From the NCBI RefSeq assembly GCF_034432235.1, contig NZ_DAOUCJ010000044.1, forward strand, positions 1 to 49,509: a DNA stretch of 49,509 bases. Direction: 5' to 3'. The notes under the pieces are model-generated. The model saw only the letters and a program-made list of their open reading frames with translations, was not told where the DNA came from and did not search any database. This DNA comes from Thermoflexus sp. (lineage in GTDB: Bacteria; Chloroflexota; Anaerolineae; Thermoflexales; Thermoflexaceae). Positions 42,471 through 49,333 of this stretch are shown here, piece after piece. How positions within the stretch are numbered: the first letter of the stretch is position 1; each line of letters begins with the position of its first letter. The position numbers and the translations under genes are program-made.

Positions 42471-43811
42471 TTATGGTCGATACCGGTAAAGCATCCGCGG
42501 GAAAGCGATCGCTTCGCGGATGTGATCGAGATGGCAGATCCAGGCGACCGTCCGTTCGATCCCCAGCCCGAAGCCGCTATGGGGCACCGATCCGTAACGC
42601 CGGAGGTCCAGATACCACCGGTATTCCTCCAGCGGGAGGTTGTGTTCCCGGATGCGCTGGAGCAGGAGATCGTAATCGGCGATCCGTTCACTGCCCCCGA
42701 TGATCTCCCCATAGCCTTCCGGGGCCAGCAGATCCGCGCAGCGCACCACCTCCGGCCGCTGGGGGTCCGGTTGCATGTAAAAGGCTTTGATGGCGGCAGG
42801 GTAGTGGGTGACGAAGACCGGCTTCTCGAAATGAAGGGAGAGGGCGGTCTCATGGGGAGCCCCGAAATCCTCCCCCCATTCGATCCGCAGGGCGGCTTTC
42901 CGCTCCGGATCCGCTTCCTCCTCCGCCCATTCATTCAGCAGACGGACCGCCTCATCATATGGGATGCGCGGGAAGGGCGGCGTCACTTTCTCCAGAGGCG
43001 CGGTGTCGCGCTCCAGCACCCGGAGCTCGTTGCGGCGCTCTTCCAGCACACGGGCGACCACATATGAGACCAGCTGCTCGGCGATCTCCAGCATCTCCTC
43101 GAAGGTGCAGAAGGCCATCTCCGGCTCCACCATCCAGAACTCCAGCAGGTGCCGCCGGGTCTTGGAGCGCTCCGCTCGGAAGGCTGGCCCAAAACAGTAG
43201 ACGCGGCCGAAGGCGAAGATGTTGGCCTCGTTATAGAGCTGCCCGGTCTGGGCCAGATACAGCCGCTCCCCGAAGTAATCCACCGGGAAAAGGGTGGTGG
43301 TCCCTTCCGCCGCCGTCGCGGTGAGCAGCGGCGTGTCCACGTTCAGAAACCCGTGCCCATCCAGCCAGTCCCGGATGGCCCGGATCACGGTCGCGCGGAT
43401 GCGCTGGATCGCCCACTGGCGGGAGGAGCGGAGCCATAAATGCCGGTGGTCCAGCAAGAACTCCACTCCGTGTTCCTTGGGGCCGATGGGATAATCCTGC
43501 GCCAGGTGGACGATCTGGATCTCCTGGACAGCAATCTCATAGCCTCCGGGGATCCCCGGCGCCCGGGCATCCTGGCGGACGATGCCGGTGACGACGAGGG
43601 AGGATTCCTGGGTCACGCGGCGGGCGGCCTCAAAGGTTTCCGGGGGAACATCCCGCATGGACACCACGCACTGGGCGATGCCGGTTCCATCCCGCACCAG
43701 CAGGAAGTAAAGGCGGCCCTTGTCGGTCTTGTTATAGAGCCAGCCCCGGATGGTGACCTCCTGCCCCACATATTCTGCGATCCGCTCGATCCGCATAATC
43801 GGCGCCGTCAT
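42471..43811 (-). CDS. asnS: Asparaginyl-tRNA synthetase
   Basis: A 446-residue class IIb synthetase. An N-terminal OB-fold anticodon-binding domain (about 8-100, VTIRGWLYNKTDKGRLYFL) precedes the catalytic core. Motif 2 is FRAERSKTRRHLLEF and motif 3 is GFGLGIERTVAWI. These and the IGGSERIADYDLLLQRI stretch fit AsnRS rather than AspRS, which has a longer insertion. The ATG at 43811 begins MTAPIMRIE; an ATG five codons later also fits. It sits between recR and the HEPN gene on the same strand, 70 bases after recR. Confidence 0.95.
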   Translation of the reverse strand: MTAPIMRIERIAEYVGQEVTIRGWLYNKTDKGRLYFLLVRDGTGIAQCVVSMRDVPPETFEAARRVTQESSLVVTGIVRQDARAPGIPGGYEIAVQEIQIVHLAQDYPIGPKEHGVEFLLDHRHLWLRSSRQWAIQRIRATVIRAIRDWLDGHGFLNVDTPLLTATAAEGTTTLFPVDYFGERLYLAQTGQLYNEANIFAFGRVYCFGPAFRAERSKTRRHLLEFWMVEPEMAFCTFEEMLEIAEQLVSYVVARVLEERRNELRVLERDTAPLEKVTPPFPRIPYDEAVRLLNEWAEEEADPERKAALRIEWGEDFGAPHETALSLHFEKPVFVTHYPAAIKAFYMQPDPQRPEVVRCADLLAPEGYGEIIGGSERIADYDLLLQRIREHNLPLEEYRWYLDLRRYGSVPHSGFGLGIERTVAWICHLDHIREAIAFPRMLYRYRP

Positions 43812-43881
43812 TCGGATCCCTCCGGCGTATCCTCTCAGGAAGGCAAGGGGCTCCTCGGCCTCTCCGCGGCCCGCAGGAAGG

Positions 43882-44496
43882 TTACCCCATCTCCTGACGG
43901 CCCTGGAGGGCGCGGACCAGAGTGATCTCGTCGGCGTATTCCAGGTCGCCCCCCACCGGCAGGCCCCGGGCCAGGCGGGTGATGCGCATCCCCAACGGGG
44001 CCAGCAATCGATGGATGTAAACCGCGGTGTTCTCGCCCTCCAGGCTGGGGTTGGTGGCCAGGATCACCTCCCGCGGGGCTTCGCGCTGCACCCGTTCCAC
44101 CAGCTCCCGGATCCGAAGGTGCTCTGGCCCGATGCCATCCATGGGGGAGATCACCCCATGGAGCACGTGGTAGACCCCCCTGTATTCCCCGGTGCGCTCG
44201 ATGGCCAGCACATCCAGGGGCTCCTCCACCACGCAGATCACACCGTGATCGCGGCGTTCGTCCCGGCAGATCGCGCATGGACTTTCATCGGTGATGTTGA
44301 AACAGACCTCACACGGGCGGGTCTGCTGCTTCAGCTCCCGCAGCGCCTCTGCCAGAGCCATCACCTCCTCGTCCGGCGCTCGCAGCAGATAAAAGGCCAG
44401 ACGGGAGGCTGTCTTCGGCCCGATCCCGGGAAGTTTGACCAGGGCCTCAATTAAGCGGGCGATGGGAGGGGGGGTAATCGTCGGTAACGGGCGCAT
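43882..44496 (-). CDS. recR: Recombination protein RecR
   Basis: A 204-residue RecR, which with RecF/RecO loads RecA at gaps. It has the N-terminal HhH motif (LPGIGPKTASRLAFYLL), a Cys4 zinc finger (CEVCFNITDESPCAIC) and a Toprim domain (VICVVEEPLDVLAIE). The C-terminal Walker-like GGDLEYADE follows. recR usually lies right after ybaB and dnaX, and here the three are on one strand but separated from recR by a PLP-enzyme gene and a repeat. The ATG at 44496 has only a weak ribosome site. An extended -10 lies 48 bases upstream. Confidence 0.97.
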   Translation of the reverse strand: MRPLPTITPPPIARLIEALVKLPGIGPKTASRLAFYLLRAPDEEVMALAEALRELKQQTRPCEVCFNITDESPCAICRDERRDHGVICVVEEPLDVLAIERTGEYRGVYHVLHGVISPMDGIGPEHLRIRELVERVQREAPREVILATNPSLEGENTAVYIHRLLAPLGMRITRLARGLPVGGDLEYADEITLVRALQGRQEMG

Positions 44497-44543
44497 ATGG
44501 GCTCACTCACCCGATCGAATGAGAAAAGCGGCGTCTCTCCTTC

Positions 44544-44552
44544 ATCATAGCA
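44544..44552 (-). promoter_or_regulatory. Extended -10 promoter of recR
   Basis: On the minus strand TGCTATGAT matches TGnTATAAT. It overlaps the first bases of the left repeat copy, so the repeat supplies the region upstream of this promoter. No good -35 is present. Confidence 0.45.
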
Positions 44553-44571
44553 CAGCCGTGAACCCATGGCT

Positions 44572-44580
44572 TTATCCACA
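44572..44580 (+). promoter_or_regulatory. Perfect DnaA box in repeat copy 1
   Basis: TTATCCACA matches the DnaA consensus exactly. Binding is inferred; the site is part of a repeat unit. Confidence 0.5.
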
Positions 44581-44687
44581 GACAGGAGGAGGAGGGAGGA
44601 GGCGGGGGGACACCCCCCGCAGCCCCCCGGCAGGGGGCTTTTGCCCCCTGCACCCCCATGGCGAAGCACAGCCGTGAACCCATGGCT

Positions 44688-44696
44688 TTATCCACA
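44688..44696 (+). promoter_or_regulatory. Perfect DnaA box in repeat copy 2
   Basis: TTATCCACA again, in the same orientation, 116 bases from the first box, or about eleven helical turns. Confidence 0.5.
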
Positions 44697-44787
44697 GACA
44701 GGAGTGAGGAGGGAGGAGGCGGGGGGACACCCCCCCGCAGCCCCCCGGCAGGGGGCTTTTGCCCCCTGCACCGAGCGCCGCCGCTCC

Positions 44788-45915
44788 TCATCGGAGCGTT
44801 CCCAGGGCCTGCTCCAGATCCTCGATGAGATCGTCTGGATGCTCCAGGCCGATGGACAGTCGAAGGAGATTGTCCGGAGTGGTAGTCTCGGGGCCTTCGA
44901 TGGAGGCCCGATGCTCGATGAGGCTTTCCGGGCCGCCGAAGCTGGTGGCCCGGGTGAACAGCCGCACCCGGGCTGCCACCTGGAAAGCGGCGTCCCGTCC
45001 TCCCCGGACCTGGAAGGAAACCATGCCGCCAAACATGGACATCTGCCGGGCGGCTACTGCATGGCCGGGATGCCCGGGCAGGCCCGGATAATGCACGGCC
45101 TCCACCGCGGGGTGCCGCGTGAGGAAGGCGGCGACCCGCATCGCGTTCTCGGAGTGCGCTCGCATTCGATAAGGCAATGTGCGCAGGCCGCGCAGGATCA
45201 ACCAGCTCTCGAAGGGCGACAGAACCGCGCCGCCGGTGATCTGGATCTCCCGCAGGCGTCGCGCGAAATCGCTGTCTTCTTTCAGCACCACGACCCCGCC
45301 CATCGCATCGCCGTGCCCCCCCAGGTATTTGGTGGCCGAGTGCACCACGCCATCTGCTCCAAGGGCCAGGGGGCGCTGGAGGACCGGGGTGGCCAGGGTG
45401 TTATCGCAGATGCAGAGGGCGCCGACCGCATGGGCCATGGCGGCCACCCGGGCGATGTCGGTGATGCGCAGCATGGGGTTGGATGGCGTTTCCACCCAGA
45501 TCATACGGGTATTCGACCGGATGGCGGCTTCTACAGCGAGGGGATCTGTCAGATCCACAAACGAGAGGGAAATCCCCCAGCCGGTGGCGATCTCCCGGAA
45601 CAGGCGGGCGAGGCCGTGATAGAGATCCCGAGGGGCGATCACATGATCCCCCGGCGAGAGGGTTTGCAGAACCGCAAAGGCCGCTGCGGAGCCGGAGGCG
45701 AAAGCCACCGCCACCGCGCCCCCTTCCAGGGCGGCCATGGCCTCCTCCAGGGCCTCGCGGTTGGGATTCCCATGACGGGTGTAGATGTAGCCGCGGGGAT
45801 AGCTTCCATCGGCCGCCCGCTCGAAGGTGGTGGAAAGATACAGCGGCGGCGCGATCGCCCCGGTGGCTGGATCAGGGCGAGCGCCCGCATGGATCGCCAG
45901 GGTCTCCAGACGCAT
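44788..45915 (-). CDS. Cystathionine gamma-synthase/gamma-lyase family PLP enzyme
   Basis: A 375-residue fold-type I PLP enzyme of the Cys/Met metabolism family. The cofactor lysine is Lys196 in SATKYLGGHGD. YTRHGNPNREALE near residue 45 supplies the phosphate-binding Tyr/Arg, and ETPSNPMLRITD is the family signature. It may act as cystathionine gamma-synthase, gamma-lyase, O-acetylhomoserine sulfhydrylase or methionine gamma-lyase; sequence alone does not decide. The ATG at 45915 follows GGAG; the frame opens further upstream without homology. It lies between ybaB and recR, which are usually neighbours. Confidence 0.92.
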   Translation of the reverse strand: MRLETLAIHAGARPDPATGAIAPPLYLSTTFERAADGSYPRGYIYTRHGNPNREALEEAMAALEGGAVAVAFASGSAAAFAVLQTLSPGDHVIAPRDLYHGLARLFREIATGWGISLSFVDLTDPLAVEAAIRSNTRMIWVETPSNPMLRITDIARVAAMAHAVGALCICDNTLATPVLQRPLALGADGVVHSATKYLGGHGDAMGGVVVLKEDSDFARRLREIQITGGAVLSPFESWLILRGLRTLPYRMRAHSENAMRVAAFLTRHPAVEAVHYPGLPGHPGHAVAARQMSMFGGMVSFQVRGGRDAAFQVAARVRLFTRATSFGGPESLIEHRASIEGPETTTPDNLLRLSIGLEHPDDLIEDLEQALGTLR

Positions 45916-46020
45916 ACCTGTGCTCCGGGTTCCGGTTTCCCATCGGTGGGAGAGGCGGCGGAGAAAACCGCCTGCTACACGCACCCCTCTGACCCCGGGC
46001 TACAGCAGGTTGCGCTCGCT

Positions 46021-46350
46021 CTACAGCATCCCGCTCAGGCCCATCTGGCCGGCGAGGGCATTCAGCCGTTCCGCCGCGTAGGTCTGGGACTGCTCGATCG
46101 CCTGATTGATGGCGGCCACCAGCAGATCCTGCAGCATCTCGATGTCTCCGGAGGAGAGAAGCGCCGGATCGATCGCGATGGAACGGACGCGCTGATCCCC
46201 CGTGATGACCACCGTGATCGCCCCGCCGCCGGCGGTCACGGTCAGCGTCTCCTGAGCGAGCGCCTCCTTGGTCTTTACCATCTCCTCCTGAAGCCGCTGG
46301 ATCTGCTGGAGGAGTTGCATTGGATTGCTGGGCAAACGTCCCTTCGCCAT
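46021..46350 (-). CDS. ybaB: YbaB/EbfC family nucleoid-associated protein
   Basis: A 109-residue DNA-binding protein. The N-terminal part is a coiled helix (NPMQLLQQIQRLQEEMVKTKEAL), followed by a beta hairpin with VTAGGGAITVVITGDQRV and a C-terminal helix. YbaB homodimers bind DNA and shape the nucleoid. It follows dnaX after 47 bases, the classic dnaX-ybaB order. Length and motif are typical. The start ATG at 46350 gives a short MAKGRLPSN leader. Confidence 0.95.
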   Translation of the reverse strand: MAKGRLPSNPMQLLQQIQRLQEEMVKTKEALAQETLTVTAGGGAITVVITGDQRVRSIAIDPALLSSGDIEMLQDLLVAAINQAIEQSQTYAAERLNALAGQMGLSGML

Positions 46351-46397
46351 GGGGGGACTCCTGAAGTCCGGGATGGATTAGAGGCCGGTTTCGCCCC

Positions 46398-47945
46398 TCA
46401 TTCCTCCTCGACCTGCGCCCCGAGGTCTTCCACCGCCCGTCGGATCAGCGGATCCTCGAGGGCAGGGCGACTCCGACGGGTTTTCCGCGCCACAATGTTT
46501 TGAATGACTACAGGGAACCCGAACGTGTGGCTCAGGATATCTTCCACCAGGGCCTGGGCCCTGGTCCGGGGGTCCTGGAATTTGTCCCGCAACAGTTCGG
46601 AGGGCCAGGCCAGAATCACCGTGTTCCCTTCCACGCCGTGCAGGGCGCACGATTTCAGCAGCGCTTCGGTAGGCAGGCTTTGGGCTCGAACCGCCTTCAG
46701 GATGCTGGCCCAGCGCTCCCGCAGGGCCTCCAGGGTCAGAGTCCCGGCTCCCGCTCCGGCTGCCGGAGCGGTGGAGGAGGGCGGCGGAGATGATGGTCCG
46801 GCGGCCGGAACGGAGGGAGCCGGCGCAGGGGCTGGAGCGGGAGCCACCCGGGCAGCCCGGGCTTGCTGACATGCCAACGTCGCCTCGATGAAGGCCAGCT
46901 CCAGGGCCAGCTGGGGCGGCCACGCCGTGCGCATGTCCGAGGCCGCCCCGGTGAACAAACGGATGAGACGGGGGAGGGCCTCCGGGGGTAACGCATGGGC
47001 ATGCCGCTGCGCCGCCGCCACCTGCTCGGCGGGGAGATCCAGAGCCCCGGTATTTCCCCACTGGATCCACATCACCGCCCGTAGATGTTCCACCAGCTGA
47101 CGGGCCAGCTGCTGCGGGTGGGCGCCTTCCTCCACCGCCCGGGCGATCAGCATCAAACCCCGGGCCGTCTCGTTCTCCCCCAAGGCCTCCACAATCTGCC
47201 CAACCAGATCCCAGCGTCCGGCTCCCAGGGCGCGCTGGACCCGTTCCACGGTAATCGGCTCCTCGTCAGCCGCCAGCTGGTCCAGCAAGGTGACCGCGTC
47301 CCGAAGGCTGCCGGTGGCCTGGCGGGCGATCCAGGTCAGGGCGTCCGCTTCCGCCCTCAGCCCCTCGGTGGCCACAATCTCCTCCAGGCGCCCGGCGATC
47401 TCCGCGGTGCTCAGCCGGCGGAAATCGAACCGCTGGCAGCGCGAGAGGATCGTGGCCGGGATCCGGTGGGGTTCCGTCGTCGCCAGGACGAAGATCACAT
47501 GCGGCGGGGGCTCCTCCAGGGTCTTAAGGAGAGCGTTAAACGCCTCGGTGGTGAGCATGTGGGCCTCGTCGATGACGTAAACTTTGTAGCGGGCCTCGCT
47601 GGGGGAGAACCGAACCCGTTCCCGGAGATCCCGGATCTCATCGATGCCCCGATTGGAGGCGGCGTCGATCTCAATGAGGTCGATGAGACGGCCCTCGTTA
47701 ACGGCCTGGCAGATCCGGCAGCGATCGCAGGGGCGCTCCTCAACGGACTCGGCCAGGCAATTCACCGCCTTGGCCAGGAGGCGTGCCGTGGTCGTCTTGC
47801 CGGTCCCTCGTGGACCGGCAAAGAGATAGGCGTGAGCGATGCGGCCCAGGCGCAGGGCGTTGCGCAGAGTGCGGGTCACATGCTCCTGGCCGACCACCTC
47901 TTCGAAGCGTCGGGGGCGCCACTTGCGATAGAGGGCGAACGGCAT
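46398..47945 (-). CDS. dnaX: DNA polymerase III subunit gamma/tau
   Basis: A 515-residue AAA+ clamp-loader ATPase. Walker A is GPRGTGKT (44-51). The zinc module uses Cys63, Cys73, Cys76 and Cys79, Walker B is VYVIDEAHM, and the sensor-1 region contains LATTEPHRIPATILSRCQRF. Domain III ends near 360. A Pro/Ala-rich linker (about 370-400) precedes a C-terminal part of about 110 residues that would correspond to tau's polymerase-binding region. I see no slippery A-tract for programmed frameshifting to gamma. The ATG at 47945 follows CGGAGTGTGACCGCCG. Its own promoter lies 39 bases upstream. Confidence 0.97.
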   Translation of the reverse strand: MPFALYRKWRPRRFEEVVGQEHVTRTLRNALRLGRIAHAYLFAGPRGTGKTTTARLLAKAVNCLAESVEERPCDRCRICQAVNEGRLIDLIEIDAASNRGIDEIRDLRERVRFSPSEARYKVYVIDEAHMLTTEAFNALLKTLEEPPPHVIFVLATTEPHRIPATILSRCQRFDFRRLSTAEIAGRLEEIVATEGLRAEADALTWIARQATGSLRDAVTLLDQLAADEEPITVERVQRALGAGRWDLVGQIVEALGENETARGLMLIARAVEEGAHPQQLARQLVEHLRAVMWIQWGNTGALDLPAEQVAAAQRHAHALPPEALPRLIRLFTGAASDMRTAWPPQLALELAFIEATLACQQARAARVAPAPAPAPAPSVPAAGPSSPPPSSTAPAAGAGAGTLTLEALRERWASILKAVRAQSLPTEALLKSCALHGVEGNTVILAWPSELLRDKFQDPRTRAQALVEDILSHTFGFPVVIQNIVARKTRRSRPALEDPLIRRAVEDLGAQVEEE

Positions 47946-47983
47946 CGGCGGTCACACTCCGGAGTCCTCCCGGTCTGGCCGGG

Positions 47984-48012
47984 ATTATAGCCGAGGCCCC
48001 CGAAATGGGCAA
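47984..48012 (-). promoter_or_regulatory. Promoter of dnaX
   Basis: On the minus strand TTGCCC (48007-48012), a 17-base spacer and a perfect TATAAT (47984-47989) lie just upstream of dnaX. The 419-base gap 47946-48364 holds this promoter, a divergent one and a structured leader; no SRP RNA or tRNA was found in it. Confidence 0.7.
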
Positions 48013-48128
48013 TGATCCGGCGCAGGGAAGGGATCGAATCCGGACATCCCCGGGGGACGGCCGCTGCGGGATGCAAGCCTGGCGGATGTCCTGAGAGCAC
48101 GGGGAAGACCTGGCCATCGCAACCGGCC

Positions 48129-48157
48129 TTGAGCCTTCGGGGCATTTGCGCTAACAT
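48129..48157 (+). promoter_or_regulatory. Promoter of the MBL-fold gene
   Basis: TTGAGC (48129-48134), a 17-base spacer and TAACAT (48152-48157). Transcription would begin near 48164 and give a leader of about 200 bases. Confidence 0.5.
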
Positions 48158-48173
48158 TGAACCCCAGCTAAGG

Positions 48174-48318
48174 AGAGGGCGGGAGCAAAGCACGTCGCGC
48201 GCCACGCCCTCTGGGCTCTATGGCCTCCATACGCCCTGGGGTCGGCCGGCCCCAAGAGCCTCCGGGAACAGCGGAACTTCGGCCTGTCCTCTCGCGCCGT
48301 GAAGCGGCGAGGGACAGG
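48174..48318 (+). ncRNA. Candidate structured 5' leader RNA
   Basis: Three nested structures are visible. An 8-bp stem AGAGGGCG/CGCCCTCT spans 48174-48212. A three-way-junction-like unit has GGCTCT/AGAGCC (48214-48219 with 48255-48260) enclosing TATGG/CCATA and TGGGG/CCCCA hairpins; the first hairpin shares one base with the outer stem. A long imperfect stem follows, CCTGTCC with GGGACAGG (48283-48318). It matches no riboswitch that I recognise (cobalamin, SAM, TPP, glycine and yybP-ykoY were considered). Function is unknown. Confidence 0.4.
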
Positions 48319-48364
48319 CAATAACTGGAGCTGGAACAACCCTGAAACGGGTGGAAGATCGACT

Positions 48365-49294
48365 ATGGCGCTGGAGGAGAAGCCCCCCCTTTCGCTGGGA
48401 TCCCGTATATTCGTTGAAGATCGGCTGTATTGCTCCACCGTAGGGGCTGTGCGGACAGAGCAAGGATGGATTTGCATCGATACGCCGGCCGATCCGTTGC
48501 ATGCCGCCTGGTGGCGGCAGACCCTGAAGACCATTGCTCCCCTTCCGATCCTCGCCGTGATCTATACCGACGCAAACCGGGATCGGGTCCTGGGGACCGC
48601 GATCCTCCTGGAGGGGCGCCCCGGCCTGGTCATCGCCCATCATCACGCCTTCGAGCGGATCAAAAGCCACGGGGAGATGGGGCGCCAGCAGGTCATGGAC
48701 ACGTTGATCAACCTGGGTCAGAGCGAAGCGGCAGAGCTTTTGAATCGAACCCCCCTGGTGCTGCCGAATTTGACCTTCGCAGATCGCCTAATCCTGCACT
48801 TCGGCTCACCGACGCTGATCCTGGAACATGTGGATGGAGCCTCGCCGGGTCAGATCTGGGTTCGGATCCCAGAACATGATGTGGTGTTCGTTGGCGATAC
48901 CGTGACGCTGAACGCGCATCCGAATCTGAGCGAAGCGGATCTGGAACGCTGGGTGGAACAGCTCCGGCAGCTGCATGCCGGACGGGTGGCTCGTCACATT
49001 GTTCCCGGGCGAGGTCCGCTGGTGGAACCGAAGGGGGTCTCGCCCATCCTCGATTATCTCAGGACCCTGCTTAAACGAGTGGAGACCCTGGCGGGAAGCC
49101 GTCGGAAAGTCGAGCTGGGTCCGCTTGTGAACGAATTTATGAATTACTTCCCCGTTCCCGAGCATGAGCGGGAGCGGATCCAGCGCCGGATTCGCCTTTC
49201 GATCGAGCGCCTGCTCGACCTTTACGCCGAGGAGAAGAAGGTGAAAACCGGGAAAGCGGCAACAGCGAAGGCCGGATCGCGGAAGAAAACGTGA
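48365..49294 (+). CDS. Metallo-beta-lactamase-fold protein with degenerate metal site
   Basis: A 309-residue protein with the MBL superfamily's strand order: CSTVGAVRTEQGWICIDTP at the start, HVDGASPGQIWVRIPEHDVVFVGDTV later, and VPGRGPLV. The central HxHxDH motif reads TDANRDR (68-74), so three of its four ligands are replaced by Asp69, Asn71 and Arg74. The later GHG histidine is Arg. His in HVDGASPG and Asp in FVGDTV remain. It is therefore probably not a two-metal hydrolase. The tail is Lys/Ala-rich and may bind nucleic acid. The ATG at 48365 follows GGTGGA; a GTG at 48299 lies inside the leader hairpin and is less likely. Confidence 0.8.
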   Translation: MALEEKPPLSLGSRIFVEDRLYCSTVGAVRTEQGWICIDTPADPLHAAWWRQTLKTIAPLPILAVIYTDANRDRVLGTAILLEGRPGLVIAHHHAFERIKSHGEMGRQQVMDTLINLGQSEAAELLNRTPLVLPNLTFADRLILHFGSPTLILEHVDGASPGQIWVRIPEHDVVFVGDTVTLNAHPNLSEADLERWVEQLRQLHAGRVARHIVPGRGPLVEPKGVSPILDYLRTLLKRVETLAGSRRKVELGPLVNEFMNYFPVPEHERERIQRRIRLSIERLLDLYAEEKKVKTGKAATAKAGSRKKT

Positions 49295-49333
49295 TCAGGT
49301 CGAAGCGGCCTCCAAGGCTGACAACAGTTGTTC

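Larger units (their letters stand above)
44551..44772. repeat. Tandem direct repeat, two copies of about 105 bases, filling the CGS-recR gap
   Basis: Copy 1 (44551-44653) and copy 2 (44667-44772) are nearly identical, start to start 116 bases apart. Each has the same order: CACAGCCGTGAACCCATGG, a TTATCCACA DnaA box, an AGG-rich tract, then GC-rich palindromes. The last palindrome is a perfect GCAGGGGGC/GCCCCCTGC stem with a TTTT loop. Open frames across it in several phases are products of its composition and are not genes. It accounts for most of the 291-base gap between the PLP enzyme and recR. Confidence 0.9.

Noticed and set aside
44507..44791. Small open frames inside the tandem repeat
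   Set aside because: They arise from repeat composition, with Pro/Gly/Ser-rich repeats in every phase and no ribosome site.
44566..46503. Long plus-strand open frame of about 645 codons over the PLP enzyme and ybaB
   Set aside because: It is a GC-driven shadow: the minus-strand genes there have clear homology and the frame runs through the tandem repeat.
48020..48130. tRNA-like TCGAATCC near 48035, and a possible SRP RNA upstream of dnaX
   Set aside because: The T-stem does not pair and no acceptor stem can be built; the conserved SRP loop sequence is absent on both strands.
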